From the NCBI GenBank assembly GCA_045603085.1, contig JAZULL010000113.1, forward strand, positions 1 through 64,000: a DNA stretch of 64,000 bases, in the 5' to 3' direction. Numbering within the stretch: the stretch's first letter is position 1; each line of letters starts with the position of its first letter. Under the pieces are notes generated by a model, which worked only from the letters and a program-made list of their open reading frames with translations, did no database searches and had not been told where the DNA came from. Shown piece by piece: positions 26,161 through 34,360 of the stretch. The translations under genes were made by a program, and so were the position numbers. This DNA comes from SVQP01 sp045603085. GTDB taxonomy: Bacteria > Bacillota > Clostridia > Oscillospirales > CAG-272.

Positions 26161-26984
26161 ACGAATACGTCAAAGAAGATTTCGGCGACGGCAACCACGG
26201 TTGCCACTGCGAGAACCGAATCGAATCTGTCAAGTGCACCGCCGTGGCCGGGCATGATCTTGCCGTAGTCTTTGATATCATACTCGCGCTTGATGACAGA
26301 CATGGCAAGGTCACCGATCTGGCCAACAATGGAAAGGACGATGCCAAGTAAGATCAGCACGATATAATTGCAGGTAACGTCCCAGATCTTGGTGCAAACG
26401 AATGCATAAATCACAACGTAAAGGGTACAACCGATGATGCCGGCAATGCTGCCTTCCACGCTCTTTTTGGGGCTGACCTCGGGGATCAGCTTGTGCTTGC
26501 CCAGCTTTCTGCCGAACAGATAAGCAAAGGTGTCGGTAACCCAAGGAGCGGCAAACATCATCACCAGCAAAATTTGACCGTGCACACCGGAGTCGCGGAT
26601 GAATACGATGGCTGCAAATGCGGCAATGATATAGCATCCGGTCAAAAACATGGAGGCAGTTTGCGTGGTGGGGATCTTTCTCTTGGAGAATACGCTGACC
26701 GTCAGCATGATCAGAGCAAGTACTGCCACGCAAGCGCAGTAGCATGCCAACAGCAGCTTTCGATCGGGCATATAGCGCATAGCCAAAGGAGCGAATGCGC
26801 CTACAAGATAAAACGGCACGGCAACAAAGGGATTGCGTCTGAGCTTCAGACATCCAAGCATCTCATAAAGACAGATGCAGCAAACGATAGCGGCTGCGAT
26901 CGGCAAAGCACCGGTGTTTGAAAAAATAACCACCGGAACAAGGATACAAAGCGCAACGATTGCAGAAATTACACGAACTAACAT
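26157..26984 (-). CDS. cdsA: Phosphatidate cytidylyltransferase
   Basis: Makes CDP-diacylglycerol from phosphatidate and CTP in the membrane. The 275-residue protein has about eight hydrophobic helices and the CDS signature SVIKREYDIKDYGKIMPGHGGALDRFDS near its C terminus, split here around the K-D and HGG-x-DR-x-D positions. Thirteen bases after uppS and 4-base overlap with dxr. This uppS-cdsA-dxr-rseP order is the standard one in Firmicutes. Nothing unusual. Confidence 0.95.
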   Translation of the reverse strand: MLVRVISAIVALCILVPVVIFSNTGALPIAAAIVCCICLYEMLGCLKLRRNPFVAVPFYLVGAFAPLAMRYMPDRKLLLACYCACVAVLALIMLTVSVFSKRKIPTTQTASMFLTGCYIIAAFAAIVFIRDSGVHGQILLVMMFAAPWVTDTFAYLFGRKLGKHKLIPEVSPKKSVEGSIAGIIGCTLYVVIYAFVCTKIWDVTCNYIVLILLGIVLSIVGQIGDLAMSVIKREYDIKDYGKIMPGHGGALDRFDSVLAVATVVAVAEIFFDVFV

Positions 26985-26997
26985 GATATTACCTCAC

Positions 26998-27708
26998 TTA
27001 AATACCGCCAAAGCGTCTGGAGCGGTTGTAGAAAGCACGGATTGCCTCATCAACATCAGCCGTCGTCATATCCGGCCAAAGTGTATCCGTTGCATAGAAT
27101 TCTGCGTATGCTGCTTGCCAGAGCAGGAAGTTGGAAAGTCTCATCTCTCCCCCTGTTCTGACGATCAGATCGGGATCAGGACAGTGCGACGTATAGAGAT
27201 TGGCAGACAGATCCTCTTGGGTGACGTGTGTCTTCCCTTGCGCAATCAGAGCATTGCAGGCATGAACGATCTCGTTACGACCACCGTAGTTGAATGCAAT
27301 GTTGAGCTTGCAAGGCTTCCCATGCGAGGTTTGCTCTGCCGACTTGATCTTGTCCTGCAATTCGGTCGGAAATACACTCAGATCACCGATAAAATGCAAC
27401 TCTGCATTATACTGTGACGATTCCTTGATAAATCTTTCCAAGTAAATGTTGACAAGGCTCATCAAGCCCTTGACCTCGTCCTCGGGGCGTTTCCAGTTTT
27501 CAGTGGAAAAAGCGTAAACCGTGACCGCCTCAAGGCCTATGTCAGCGCAATAGCGAACCAAGGTGTCAAAAACCTTGACCCCTTCTCTGTGCCCCATGTT
27601 TCTCGGCAAACCGCGATTCTTGGCCCATCTGCCATTGCCGTCCATAATGAAAGCAATGTGGCGCAGGCGCTCATCGACTCTGATGGGCTGGGAGTTGTTG
27701 TCTTTCAT
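26998..27708 (-). CDS. uppS: Isoprenyl transferase (undecaprenyl diphosphate synthase)
   Basis: Makes C55 undecaprenyl diphosphate, the lipid carrier for peptidoglycan. The 236-residue cis-prenyltransferase has the catalytic IMDGNGRWAK (Asp23), GHREGVK, TVYAFSTENWKRP, NIAFNYGGRNEI and the C-terminal DLIVRTGGEMRLSNFLLWQAAYAEFY with the metal-binding Asp/Glu and DxxIRT-type Arg. Start ATG with GGAGA. Upstream lies the frr terminator, so uppS probably has its own weak promoter in the 27709-27820 spacer, where a TATATT with a poor -35 is the best candidate. Confidence 0.97.
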   Translation of the reverse strand: MKDNNSQPIRVDERLRHIAFIMDGNGRWAKNRGLPRNMGHREGVKVFDTLVRYCADIGLEAVTVYAFSTENWKRPEDEVKGLMSLVNIYLERFIKESSQYNAELHFIGDLSVFPTELQDKIKSAEQTSHGKPCKLNIAFNYGGRNEIVHACNALIAQGKTHVTQEDLSANLYTSHCPDPDLIVRTGGEMRLSNFLLWQAAYAEFYATDTLWPDMTTADVDEAIRAFYNRSRRFGGI

Positions 27709-27823
27709 AATATCTCCATGCCGCTCACAAGGCGGCTCAATATAGTGTTGTGTGATTGGTTAAGTAATAAGGCCAACAAGACGCATGACGTGATTTTTCA
27801 CGCTAATAATCGTTTATCCAACA

Positions 27824-27847
27824 AAAGGCGGGCCTTATCGACCCGCC
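27824..27847 (-). terminator. Rho-independent terminator after frr
   Basis: On the minus strand GGCGGG/CCCGCC with a 9-base loop is followed by TTTTGTT, 12 bases after the frr stop. It separates the rpsB-frr genes from the uppS-polC genes. Confidence 0.72.
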
Positions 27848-27858
27848 GTGTGCCGTAA

Positions 27859-28413
27859 TTATACGGCCATGATTTCAGCAATCTTCTTGTCGGTGATCAC
27901 GTCGATCTGCTTGATATACTTATCGGTCAGATCCTGAATCTTCTTCTTAGCATCTTCCTCGTCATCCTCGGTCAGGATATTATCCTTCTTGAGCTTCTTG
28001 ACTTCGTCATTTGCGTTCTTACGTACCATGCGGGCAGCAACCTTGGCTTCCTCGCCCATCTTGGAGATCTGCTTGGAGAGCTCCTTTCTGCGGTCCTGGG
28101 TCAGCTGCGGGAATACAAGGCGGATGGCCTGGCCGTCATTGTTGGGAGTGATACCCAGGTCGGATGCCAGAATAGCCTTTTCGATTGCCTTGAGAGTGGA
28201 CTTGTCGTAAGGCATAATGGTCAGCGTTCTTGCGTCGGTAACGCGGATATCTGCCATGGTGTTCAAGGGGGTGGGAGAACCGTAGTATTCAAAGCTGATA
28301 CGGGACAGCAGCTTGGGATTGGCCTGGCTTGCACGAATATTATCAAGATTGTTTTCGTAAGCCGTGATTGTCTTCTTAAGCTTTTCTTCAAATGCCTTGG
28401 TGTTGTAGCCCAT
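27859..28413 (-). CDS. frr: Ribosome recycling factor
   Basis: Releases ribosomes from mRNA after termination together with EF-G. The 184-residue product is a full-length RRF: three-helix bundle with RASQANPKLL and the hinge Y-GSPTPLNTMADI, RLVFPQLTQDRRKELSKQ and RKNANDEVKKLKKD. The start at 28413 (MGYNTKAFEEK) follows GAAAGGAAG; an ATG six codons earlier lies upstream of that site and is not used. It follows pyrH by 36 bases, as usual. Confidence 0.96.
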   Translation of the reverse strand: MGYNTKAFEEKLKKTITAYENNLDNIRASQANPKLLSRISFEYYGSPTPLNTMADIRVTDARTLTIMPYDKSTLKAIEKAILASDLGITPNNDGQAIRLVFPQLTQDRRKELSKQISKMGEEAKVAARMVRKNANDEVKKLKKDNILTEDDEEDAKKKIQDLTDKYIKQIDVITDKKIAEIMAV

Positions 28414-28449
28414 AATGTAACTTCCTTTCAAAATTGCGTTATATAAAAT

Positions 28450-29169
28450 TTAATTATGCATCTTGGTACCGATCGTCTCGCCCATAACGACGCGATAGAT
28501 GTTCTCGGGATCGCTGAGTGCAAATCCGTAGGTGGTAATATTGTTTTCCTTGCAGAAGGTCACTGCGGTCATATCAAAGGCTTTCAAACCCTTTTCGAGA
28601 ATTTCCGCATAAGTAATATCAAATATAGGCTTTGCATCGGGATCCATCTTTGGGTCAGCGGTATACAGATAATCCACGTTCTTGGCCATCAGTACAGCGT
28701 CTGCTTCGATCTCCGCAGCGCGCACCACAGCAGGTGTATCGGTCGAGAAATAAGGCCAGCCCAAACCGCAGCCGAATACCACGACTTTGCCCTCATTCAG
28801 CGCTTTATCGGCATGTCTTGCGGTATAGTAATCAGCATAGGCGTGCATTTCCACTGAGGTCATGACCACGGTATCGATTCCGCACTTGATGAAGGTGTCC
28901 TGAATTGCGATGGCGTTGATGGTGGTTGCCAGCATACCCATCTGATCCGCACGGGAATGATTCATGCCGCCGCCTGCTCTTCCTCGCCAGATGTTGCCGG
29001 CACCTACGATGACAGCTACCTGAACACCCTGCGCCTGACACTTCTTGATTACAGAAGCAACCTCTTCGATCTTATTGAAATCCAGAATTCCCTCATCTGC
29101 ATTTTTCGGAGCAAGTGCTTCGCCGGAAAGCTTCAGGACAATTCTGCGATATTCGGGTTTGGTACACAT
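28450..29169 (-). CDS. pyrH: Uridylate kinase
   Basis: Phosphorylates UMP to UDP. The 239-residue amino-acid-kinase-fold protein has IVLKLSGEALA, VGAGNIWRGR, DQMGMLATTINA, FGCGLGWPYFSTDTPAVVRAAEIEAD and MAKNVDYLYTADP. It has its own promoter after the tsf terminator and continues into frr. Start ATG with AGAGGTGA. Normal length. Confidence 0.97.
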   Translation of the reverse strand: MCTKPEYRRIVLKLSGEALAPKNADEGILDFNKIEEVASVIKKCQAQGVQVAVIVGAGNIWRGRAGGGMNHSRADQMGMLATTINAIAIQDTFIKCGIDTVVMTSVEMHAYADYYTARHADKALNEGKVVVFGCGLGWPYFSTDTPAVVRAAEIEADAVLMAKNVDYLYTADPKMDPDAKPIFDITYAEILEKGLKAFDMTAVTFCKENNITTYGFALSDPENIYRVVMGETIGTKMHN

Positions 29170-29210
29170 ACGCGATCACCTCTACATTGTCATATTATTA
29201 TACAGAATAT

Positions 29211-29239
29211 ATTTTACTACATTTTTGGTAATTTGTAAA
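29211..29239 (-). promoter_or_regulatory. Sigma-A-like promoter of pyrH-frr
   Basis: Minus strand TTTACA and TAAAAT with a 17-base spacer, 42 bases before the pyrH start and just after the tsf terminator. Confidence 0.6.
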
Positions 29240-29270
29240 CAGGTATTTGTAAATTATTTGCAGTAAAGAT

Positions 29271-29308
29271 AAAAAAATAAAGAAGAGGCACAGCCGTGCC
29301 TCTTCTTT
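29271..29308 (-). terminator. Rho-independent terminator after tsf
   Basis: A 13-base perfect stem AAAGAAGAGGCAC/GTGCCTCTTCTTT, loop of 4, followed on the minus strand by TATTTTTTT. Confidence 0.93.
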
Positions 29309-29321
29309 ATAAAATTCCGGA

Positions 29322-30248
29322 TTACTGATTGTTGGTCAGCTTAGCGATCTCAGCAGCGAAGTCTTCTTCCTTCTTCTGAATGCCCTCGCCCTTTTCGTAA
29401 CGCCAGAAAGCCTTAACGGCGATGTTGCCGCCCAGCTCCTTAGCGGTAGCTGCGATATACTGGCCTACGGTCATATCGTCATCCTTGATATAGCCCATGT
29501 CAACCAGGCAGTTGTTATCGTAGAACTTGGAAATTCTACCCTCAACCATCTTAGCCTTGATAGCGTCAGGCTTCTTAGCCATAGCAGGGTCGTTGGAGAT
29601 CTGAGCCATCAGAATTTCCTTTTCGGACTCGATCACGGATGCGGGAACGTGGTTTCTGTCAAGGTAAGGAGTTACGTAAGCGCCGATCTGCAGAGAAATG
29701 TTTCTTGCAAACTCAGCAAAGCCTTCCTTGTCAGCGCAGTCGGTTTCGAACAGAGTTACAACGCCGATAGAGCCCATGCCGTGAATGTAGGTGCTGGTGA
29801 TACCGTCAACAAACATGAAACGGCGGATGCTCAGCTTTTCGCCGATAACGAAAATCTGCTCCTTGAGCTTAGCCTCAACGGTGCAGGTGCCGTCAACGTA
29901 CTCGGAAGCCATCAGCTCCTCAACGTTAGCAGGCTTGTTAGCAACGATGGTCTTGAGCAGGTTCTTTACGAATTCCTGGAAAGAAGCGTTCTTAGCAACG
30001 AAGTCAGTCTCGGAGTTAACTTCGATCATAGCAGTGGTGTTACCCTCGGTGTATACGTCAACGATACCGTCAGCAGCGATTCTGCTTGCCATCTTGCTCT
30101 CAGCCTTGAGTTCGCCCTTTTCACGAAGGATCTTGATAGCAGCTTCTACATCGCCGTCAGCCTCAACGAGTGCCTTCTTGCACTCCATCATACCGATACC
30201 GGTCTTAGCGCGCAGGGTTGCAACGTCTTTTGCAGTAATGTTAGCCAT
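29322..30248 (-). CDS. tsf: Elongation factor Ts
   Basis: Guanine nucleotide exchange factor for EF-Tu. The 308-residue protein has the N-terminal UBA-like AKDVATLRAKTGIGMMECKKALVEADGD and the core domain with EVNSETDFVAKN, DFVA being the EF-Tu contact motif. The normal C-terminal coiled segment is present. AAAGGAG precedes the ATG. It is 28 bases after rpsB in the usual rpsB-tsf unit and ends in a strong terminator. Confidence 0.97.
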   Translation of the reverse strand: MANITAKDVATLRAKTGIGMMECKKALVEADGDVEAAIKILREKGELKAESKMASRIAADGIVDVYTEGNTTAMIEVNSETDFVAKNASFQEFVKNLLKTIVANKPANVEELMASEYVDGTCTVEAKLKEQIFVIGEKLSIRRFMFVDGITSTYIHGMGSIGVVTLFETDCADKEGFAEFARNISLQIGAYVTPYLDRNHVPASVIESEKEILMAQISNDPAMAKKPDAIKAKMVEGRISKFYDNNCLVDMGYIKDDDMTVGQYIAATAKELGGNIAVKAFWRYEKGEGIQKKEEDFAAEIAKLTNNQ

Positions 30249-30276
30249 TTTTATTCTCCTTTAATTTTAATCGGGA

Positions 30277-31020
30277 TTACTCAGCAGCCTCTTCGGTCTC
30301 AGCCTCTGCCTTAACCTCAACTGCCTCGGTCAGCTGTTCGCCCTGTCTGCCTTCGATAACACCGTCAGCAATGATGGAAGAGATCAGCTTGATTGCACGG
30401 ATAGCGTCGTCGTTACCGGGAATTACGTAATCAGCGTCGTCGGGATCGCAGTTGGTGTCGACGATAGCGATAACCGGGATACCCAGCTTCTTAGCTTCCA
30501 GTACAGCGTTTCTTTCCTTGCGGGGGTCAACGATGAATACTGCATCGGGCAGCTTTTCCATGGTCTTGATACCGCCGTAAGACTTCTCAAGGTCAAAGAT
30601 TTCCTTCTGCTTTGCAGCAACTTCCTTCTTGGGAAGCATATCAAAGGTGCCGTCCTCCTGCATCTTGGTCAGTCTGTTCAGACGGTTGATGGAGCTCTTG
30701 ATGGTCTTGAAGTTGGTCATCATACCACCGGGCCATCTGACGTTCACATAGTACATACCGCATCTGGTTGCTTCTTCCTTGATAGCTTCAGCAGCCTGCT
30801 TCTTGGTACCAACGAACAGAATGTTGCCGCCGTTTGCGGAGAGCTCGCGAACAAAGTCGTAAGCTTCTTCGAACTTCTTAACGGTCTTCTGCAGGTCGAT
30901 GATGTAGATGCCGTTTCTTTCGGTGAAGATGTATTCCTGCATTTTGGGGTTCCATCTTCTGGTGTGGTGTCCAAAGTGAACACCTGCTTCCAAGAGCTGT
31001 TTGATTGTGATGATAGACAT
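30277..31020 (-). CDS. rpsB: Ribosomal protein S2
   Basis: Small-subunit protein S2. The 247-residue product has ITIKQLLEAGVHFGHHTRRWNPKM, GTKKQAAEAI, WPGGMMTNFKT and VDTNCDPDDADYVIPGNDDA, all standard. The C terminus is Glu/Ala-rich (AEAETEEAAE). AAGGAGGA precedes the ATG. A consensus promoter and a roughly 140-base structured leader lie upstream, suggesting autoregulation. Confidence 0.98.
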   Translation of the reverse strand: MSIITIKQLLEAGVHFGHHTRRWNPKMQEYIFTERNGIYIIDLQKTVKKFEEAYDFVRELSANGGNILFVGTKKQAAEAIKEEATRCGMYYVNVRWPGGMMTNFKTIKSSINRLNRLTKMQEDGTFDMLPKKEVAAKQKEIFDLEKSYGGIKTMEKLPDAVFIVDPRKERNAVLEAKKLGIPVIAIVDTNCDPDDADYVIPGNDDAIRAIKLISSIIADGVIEGRQGEQLTEAVEVKAEAETEEAAE

Positions 31021-31022
31021 TT

Positions 31023-31165
31023 TTGTCCTCCTTCGGTTTTTCCACCACAGAGTCGCTCGGTACGCATCAATTTCAGGGCTTTTATTGCCACTTGAAACAC
31101 CGGTAGTACCCTACCTTCCCTGTGTGTGTATTTGTTTATTATCATGTTGATTGCTCAACACAACG
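31023..31165 (-). promoter_or_regulatory. Structured 5' leader of rpsB, possible S2 autoregulatory site
   Basis: The transcript from the promoter at 31172-31200 would carry about 140 untranslated bases. It can form a nested pair: GGTAG/CTACC around GTAC (31102-31115) inside a CAGGG/CCCTG pair (31074-31122), then GAGCGACTCTGTGGTGG near the ribosome site. Leaders of rpsB genes in many bacteria bind S2 to repress the operon; the fold here is from eye only and no Rfam family was confirmed. Confidence 0.45.
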
Positions 31166-31171
31166 GCGACT

Positions 31172-31200
31172 ATTATAACATACTTTATTTTAATATGCAA
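31172..31200 (-). promoter_or_regulatory. Sigma-A promoter of rpsB-tsf
   Basis: Minus strand TTGCAT and TATAAT with a 17-base spacer, about 150 bases before the rpsB start. Confidence 0.8.
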
Positions 31201-31233
31201 GCGCAAACGGCAGAGTTTACAAATAGTTTACAA

Positions 31234-31533
31234 TTACTTACCGAATATCGATCGGTTCGTCTTACGCTTGGGCACGCAGCAACACGAAAACTCCTCGGCA
31301 GTCAGTCTGACTAAAATCGCATCCTCGCCAATACATTCGATCTTACACCACGGTATGACTACTTCTGTTTGTTTCCCGATTCCCAGCAAACCGCCCTTTC
31401 CGGGCAGTACGATGGACACGACGGTCTGATCATTGGTATTGATTTCGATATCGTGGATACAGCCAAGATTTTCGCCCGTGCACAGGTTTATGACGTCCTT
31501 TTGAGTCAATTGCAAAAAGCTATACAGTTTCAT
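31234..31533 (-). CDS. YlmC/YmxH-family PRC-barrel sporulation protein
   Basis: A 99-residue PRC-barrel protein of the YlmC/YmxH type, a family associated with sporulation gene sets. The pattern LTQKDVINLCTGENLGCIHDIEINTNDQTVVSIVLPGKGG, then VVIPWCKIECIGEDAILV, matches the family. The start is ATG 31533 behind GGGAGGG; a ten-codon extension has no support. The last 15 residues (SCCCVPKRKTNR) are Cys-rich and basic, an unusual tail. Seven bases or so separate it from the ATPase-like gene upstream, so it is the last gene of the ruvC operon. Confidence 0.85.
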   Translation of the reverse strand: MKLYSFLQLTQKDVINLCTGENLGCIHDIEINTNDQTVVSIVLPGKGGLLGIGKQTEVVIPWCKIECIGEDAILVRLTAEEFSCCCVPKRKTNRSIFGK

Positions 31534-31570
31534 ACCATCCCTCCCAATGGGAGTATATGGCAATAATGCA

Positions 31571-34327
31571 TTATTTATGTAAATTCAATCCGGAAGCACT
31601 GAGAATGCGGTAAAGCAGGTAGTATATAACAGATGCTAAGGGAGACAGAATCAACCCCAGCGCGTTCAAGCCGTTACCGGCTGTAAGCCCGTCAAGGCCG
31701 GGCAAGCAAATGCATGCCGCAAGAATCACGATATATCCCACGGTTGCCAGAATCCTGATCTTTGTACCATTACCGTTTTTCAAATCGTTTTTTGCATATT
31801 CGCGCTTGGTAATAAGGAAGACTGTTCCCTGCAACAAAAACGTAGAGACAAAGGCCAAGCCCATGCACTGCTCGGGTGAGGTAAATATGCCTGTTACCTG
31901 CAACACAGCAATCCCCAACCACAGCACGAGTGCGCTGACGGCGGCACTGACGACGTTGGCGGTATTGTAAGCCAACGGTTTTTCAAGTCTGCGCATAATG
32001 GGATAAGCGGACGTGACGGTACTCTTATCGGGTGTTGTCAAGGAAAACAAAACCGCGAAGATGGGATCCAGCAACAGCCCACACATAAGGATGGACAAAG
32101 GCTTGAGCGTGGGGGTCGCAAAAAGCGCAGGCACGGCAACAAGCACGGTGCGGAATACCTGTACAGTTAAAAGATAGGTGATCAGATTTGCAAGATTATG
32201 ATGAATTGCAAATGCCGAGGCTCTTCCGGTCAGAATACCATGCAGGCCGCCACCCTTAGCGGACGCTCTGCGCAGGATGACATCCGAGCGGCGTCTTGTG
32301 TTTTGCGATGCGCGAGAGCTTGTGGGCTTGCCACTTGCGGGCATTCTTTCATACAGTGACTCAGCTACCTTGGCCGAGCGGTATTCAACAGCATCACAGG
32401 TGATGGTCAGATCGGCCATTTGGTGCAGATGCTGCTTGCTGTTATCGATGCAATAGCAAGCAATTCGATTCCCTCTTTTTTTTAGAGACTCCGTCAGCTC
32501 TGCTATCTGCTGATCTGAAAAACCGAGATATGCGCGGTAGCTACCGTATGCTACGGGTAGCTCCAGCCCCTCGCATTCTGCACGCCTTGCAGTTAATACG
32601 TCGTTATTCTCATCACGAACAAGGCCGCTTTCGGTCAATATTTTGATGGTTTCGGGTGTATGATCCATAAAGACCGAGATGCGGACACCGCTATTGATCA
32701 GTTCCTCACAGCAATCGGAAAATCCCTTTCCAATATGCTGGGCAAATGCCATAACGCCCATCAGCGTCACAACGCCGTCATTTTTATGTGCAACCAGAAT
32801 GATTCTATATCCGGATTCTCTGTAAATACGGCAAAGCGTGCGAAGCGCGATATGATTACTGTCGTCAAAGTCAACCGTTTGGTCGTTGGACTGCATAAAT
32901 GCACACTCGGCCAAAAGCTCCTCGTATTGCGAGACGATGATCTGATAATCGCCATCGGACATTTCGTTATGGGCCACGGCTTGTCCGTTTTCCCAAGAGA
33001 TACGAGAGGACTTTCTGTTCCAGGTAAGTGCTGTGGTATCAATCCCGAAATGCTTGATCAATGCATCGACAGACGGTGCAAACACGTCGTCAAAATGCTC
33101 GGAAGCTTGTGCTTCCGGTGGCCTTACAGCGGAGCGATAGAGGTAGAGATCCCCTGCCAGCGCACGTACGTCGCGGTTGTTTTTATCTGCAAATTCACGG
33201 TCAGTATAGATAGCACCGCCTGCATAGACCGATTCAAGATGGTATTTACCGTCACTGATAGCCGAGCTGTCCAGTAAAAACAGATCTGTCATATCGCAAA
33301 GTCGGTCGGAGGCACGGTGGTTTTTGACTATAGCGGTTGCATCGTTCTCCTTGACTTGGGCGGCGGATTTTATTCCCGTGCATACAATGGTACGACCAAG
33401 TGACACGATCTGCTCGGTGACCGAGGTCAGGGACAGCGCAAGGGCGGTCAGGAAGCATTCGGCAATCGTCATGGTGTTGCTCAGCGTTATGGTGAGCACA
33501 ACCGTCAGAGGCAATAACAGAATGGCTTGAAGCGTCATGATGCGCGAAAAAAGCTTCTTTGTGTAAATCAGACTCTCGGGATCGCTCGTGACCTGTGCTC
33601 CCGGAACGTTACCGTTAACAGCGCCCACGTAAGTGTAAGCACCGGTTTCTACCGCAATACCTCGCGCATATCCCTTTTCAATGACCGATCCTGCGTAAAC
33701 AATGTTCGCAATATCCGGATTATGTACGTCCTGATCCGGAGAATAGACGATATCCCCATTCTTTTCGGTTAATTGTAGCTTCAGCTTACCGGCAGATGCA
33801 TCATAGACGTACTGCGAAACGGTAACGTTGCTTCCCTTTTCCAATCTGATATCCGCAGGGCAGATATCCCCCGGTGTCATAACGACAAGATCACCCGGCA
33901 CAACGCTTCTGGCATCCATAGTATAAAGCTTTCCCAATCGAATGACCTTGGTCATCGGATTGGAATACAATTGAAGATTTTCGAATACGCCGGCAGCCCT
34001 TGCGTTTGCAATACCGCAGTTGATACAATTACGCAATATCAAAATTGCAACGGTTCCGCCGAACAGATATTGCTCAAACACAAACGAAACCACGGCAATG
34101 AACAAGCCCAGTATCACGATCGGATCCAAAAACATCTTGCCAACGTAAGAAATCAAGGGTTTTGCGGCAGGAAGGAACAGTGCGCGTGTTGCCTCGGGAC
34201 GGCGAACCTGCAGAGTGTGTCTTCTCTTAAGTGCCTGTTTGCGTCCCAGACCCGATGCCGCATTGGTTTCCAGTCTTGTTACGATCTGATCGATATTCAT
34301 GGTGTGCCATGCGTTTGAATGCCTCAT
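31571..34327 (-). CDS. P-type ATPase-like protein with degenerate catalytic motifs (probable pseudoenzyme)
   Basis: The 918-residue frame aligns over its whole length with P2-type cation ATPases: an AWHTM N-terminal segment with NAASGLG, about ten membrane helices (clusters 55-110, 262-310, 720-910), an actuator region (VIRLGKLYTMDARSVVPGDLVVMTPGDICPADIRL), P and N domains. The catalytic signature is lost: DKTGTLT is DSSAISD (only Asp353 kept), TGES is replaced around 175-180 (YDASAG), the PEGLP helix motif is VTEQI, TGD has become FMD (553-555) and GDGVNDA is CIDNSKQ (626-632). There is no stop or frameshift and the reading frame is otherwise intact, so it is not simply decaying. It may sense or scaffold rather than pump. 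Start supported by AAAGGAGGAG. Confidence 0.87.
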   Translation of the reverse strand: MRHSNAWHTMNIDQIVTRLETNAASGLGRKQALKRRHTLQVRRPEATRALFLPAAKPLISYVGKMFLDPIVILGLFIAVVSFVFEQYLFGGTVAILILRNCINCGIANARAAGVFENLQLYSNPMTKVIRLGKLYTMDARSVVPGDLVVMTPGDICPADIRLEKGSNVTVSQYVYDASAGKLKLQLTEKNGDIVYSPDQDVHNPDIANIVYAGSVIEKGYARGIAVETGAYTYVGAVNGNVPGAQVTSDPESLIYTKKLFSRIMTLQAILLLPLTVVLTITLSNTMTIAECFLTALALSLTSVTEQIVSLGRTIVCTGIKSAAQVKENDATAIVKNHRASDRLCDMTDLFLLDSSAISDGKYHLESVYAGGAIYTDREFADKNNRDVRALAGDLYLYRSAVRPPEAQASEHFDDVFAPSVDALIKHFGIDTTALTWNRKSSRISWENGQAVAHNEMSDGDYQIIVSQYEELLAECAFMQSNDQTVDFDDSNHIALRTLCRIYRESGYRIILVAHKNDGVVTLMGVMAFAQHIGKGFSDCCEELINSGVRISVFMDHTPETIKILTESGLVRDENNDVLTARRAECEGLELPVAYGSYRAYLGFSDQQIAELTESLKKRGNRIACYCIDNSKQHLHQMADLTITCDAVEYRSAKVAESLYERMPASGKPTSSRASQNTRRRSDVILRRASAKGGGLHGILTGRASAFAIHHNLANLITYLLTVQVFRTVLVAVPALFATPTLKPLSILMCGLLLDPIFAVLFSLTTPDKSTVTSAYPIMRRLEKPLAYNTANVVSAAVSALVLWLGIAVLQVTGIFTSPEQCMGLAFVSTFLLQGTVFLITKREYAKNDLKNGNGTKIRILATVGYIVILAACICLPGLDGLTAGNGLNALGLILSPLASVIYYLLYRILSASGLNLHK

Positions 34328-34360
34328 ACACTGCTCCTCCTTTCTTATTTTAGGCTTAAC

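Noticed and set aside
27788..27802. Small palindrome ACGTGA-TTTT-TCACGC in the frr-uppS spacer
   Set aside because: Short and weak; could be chance. Not listed as a feature.
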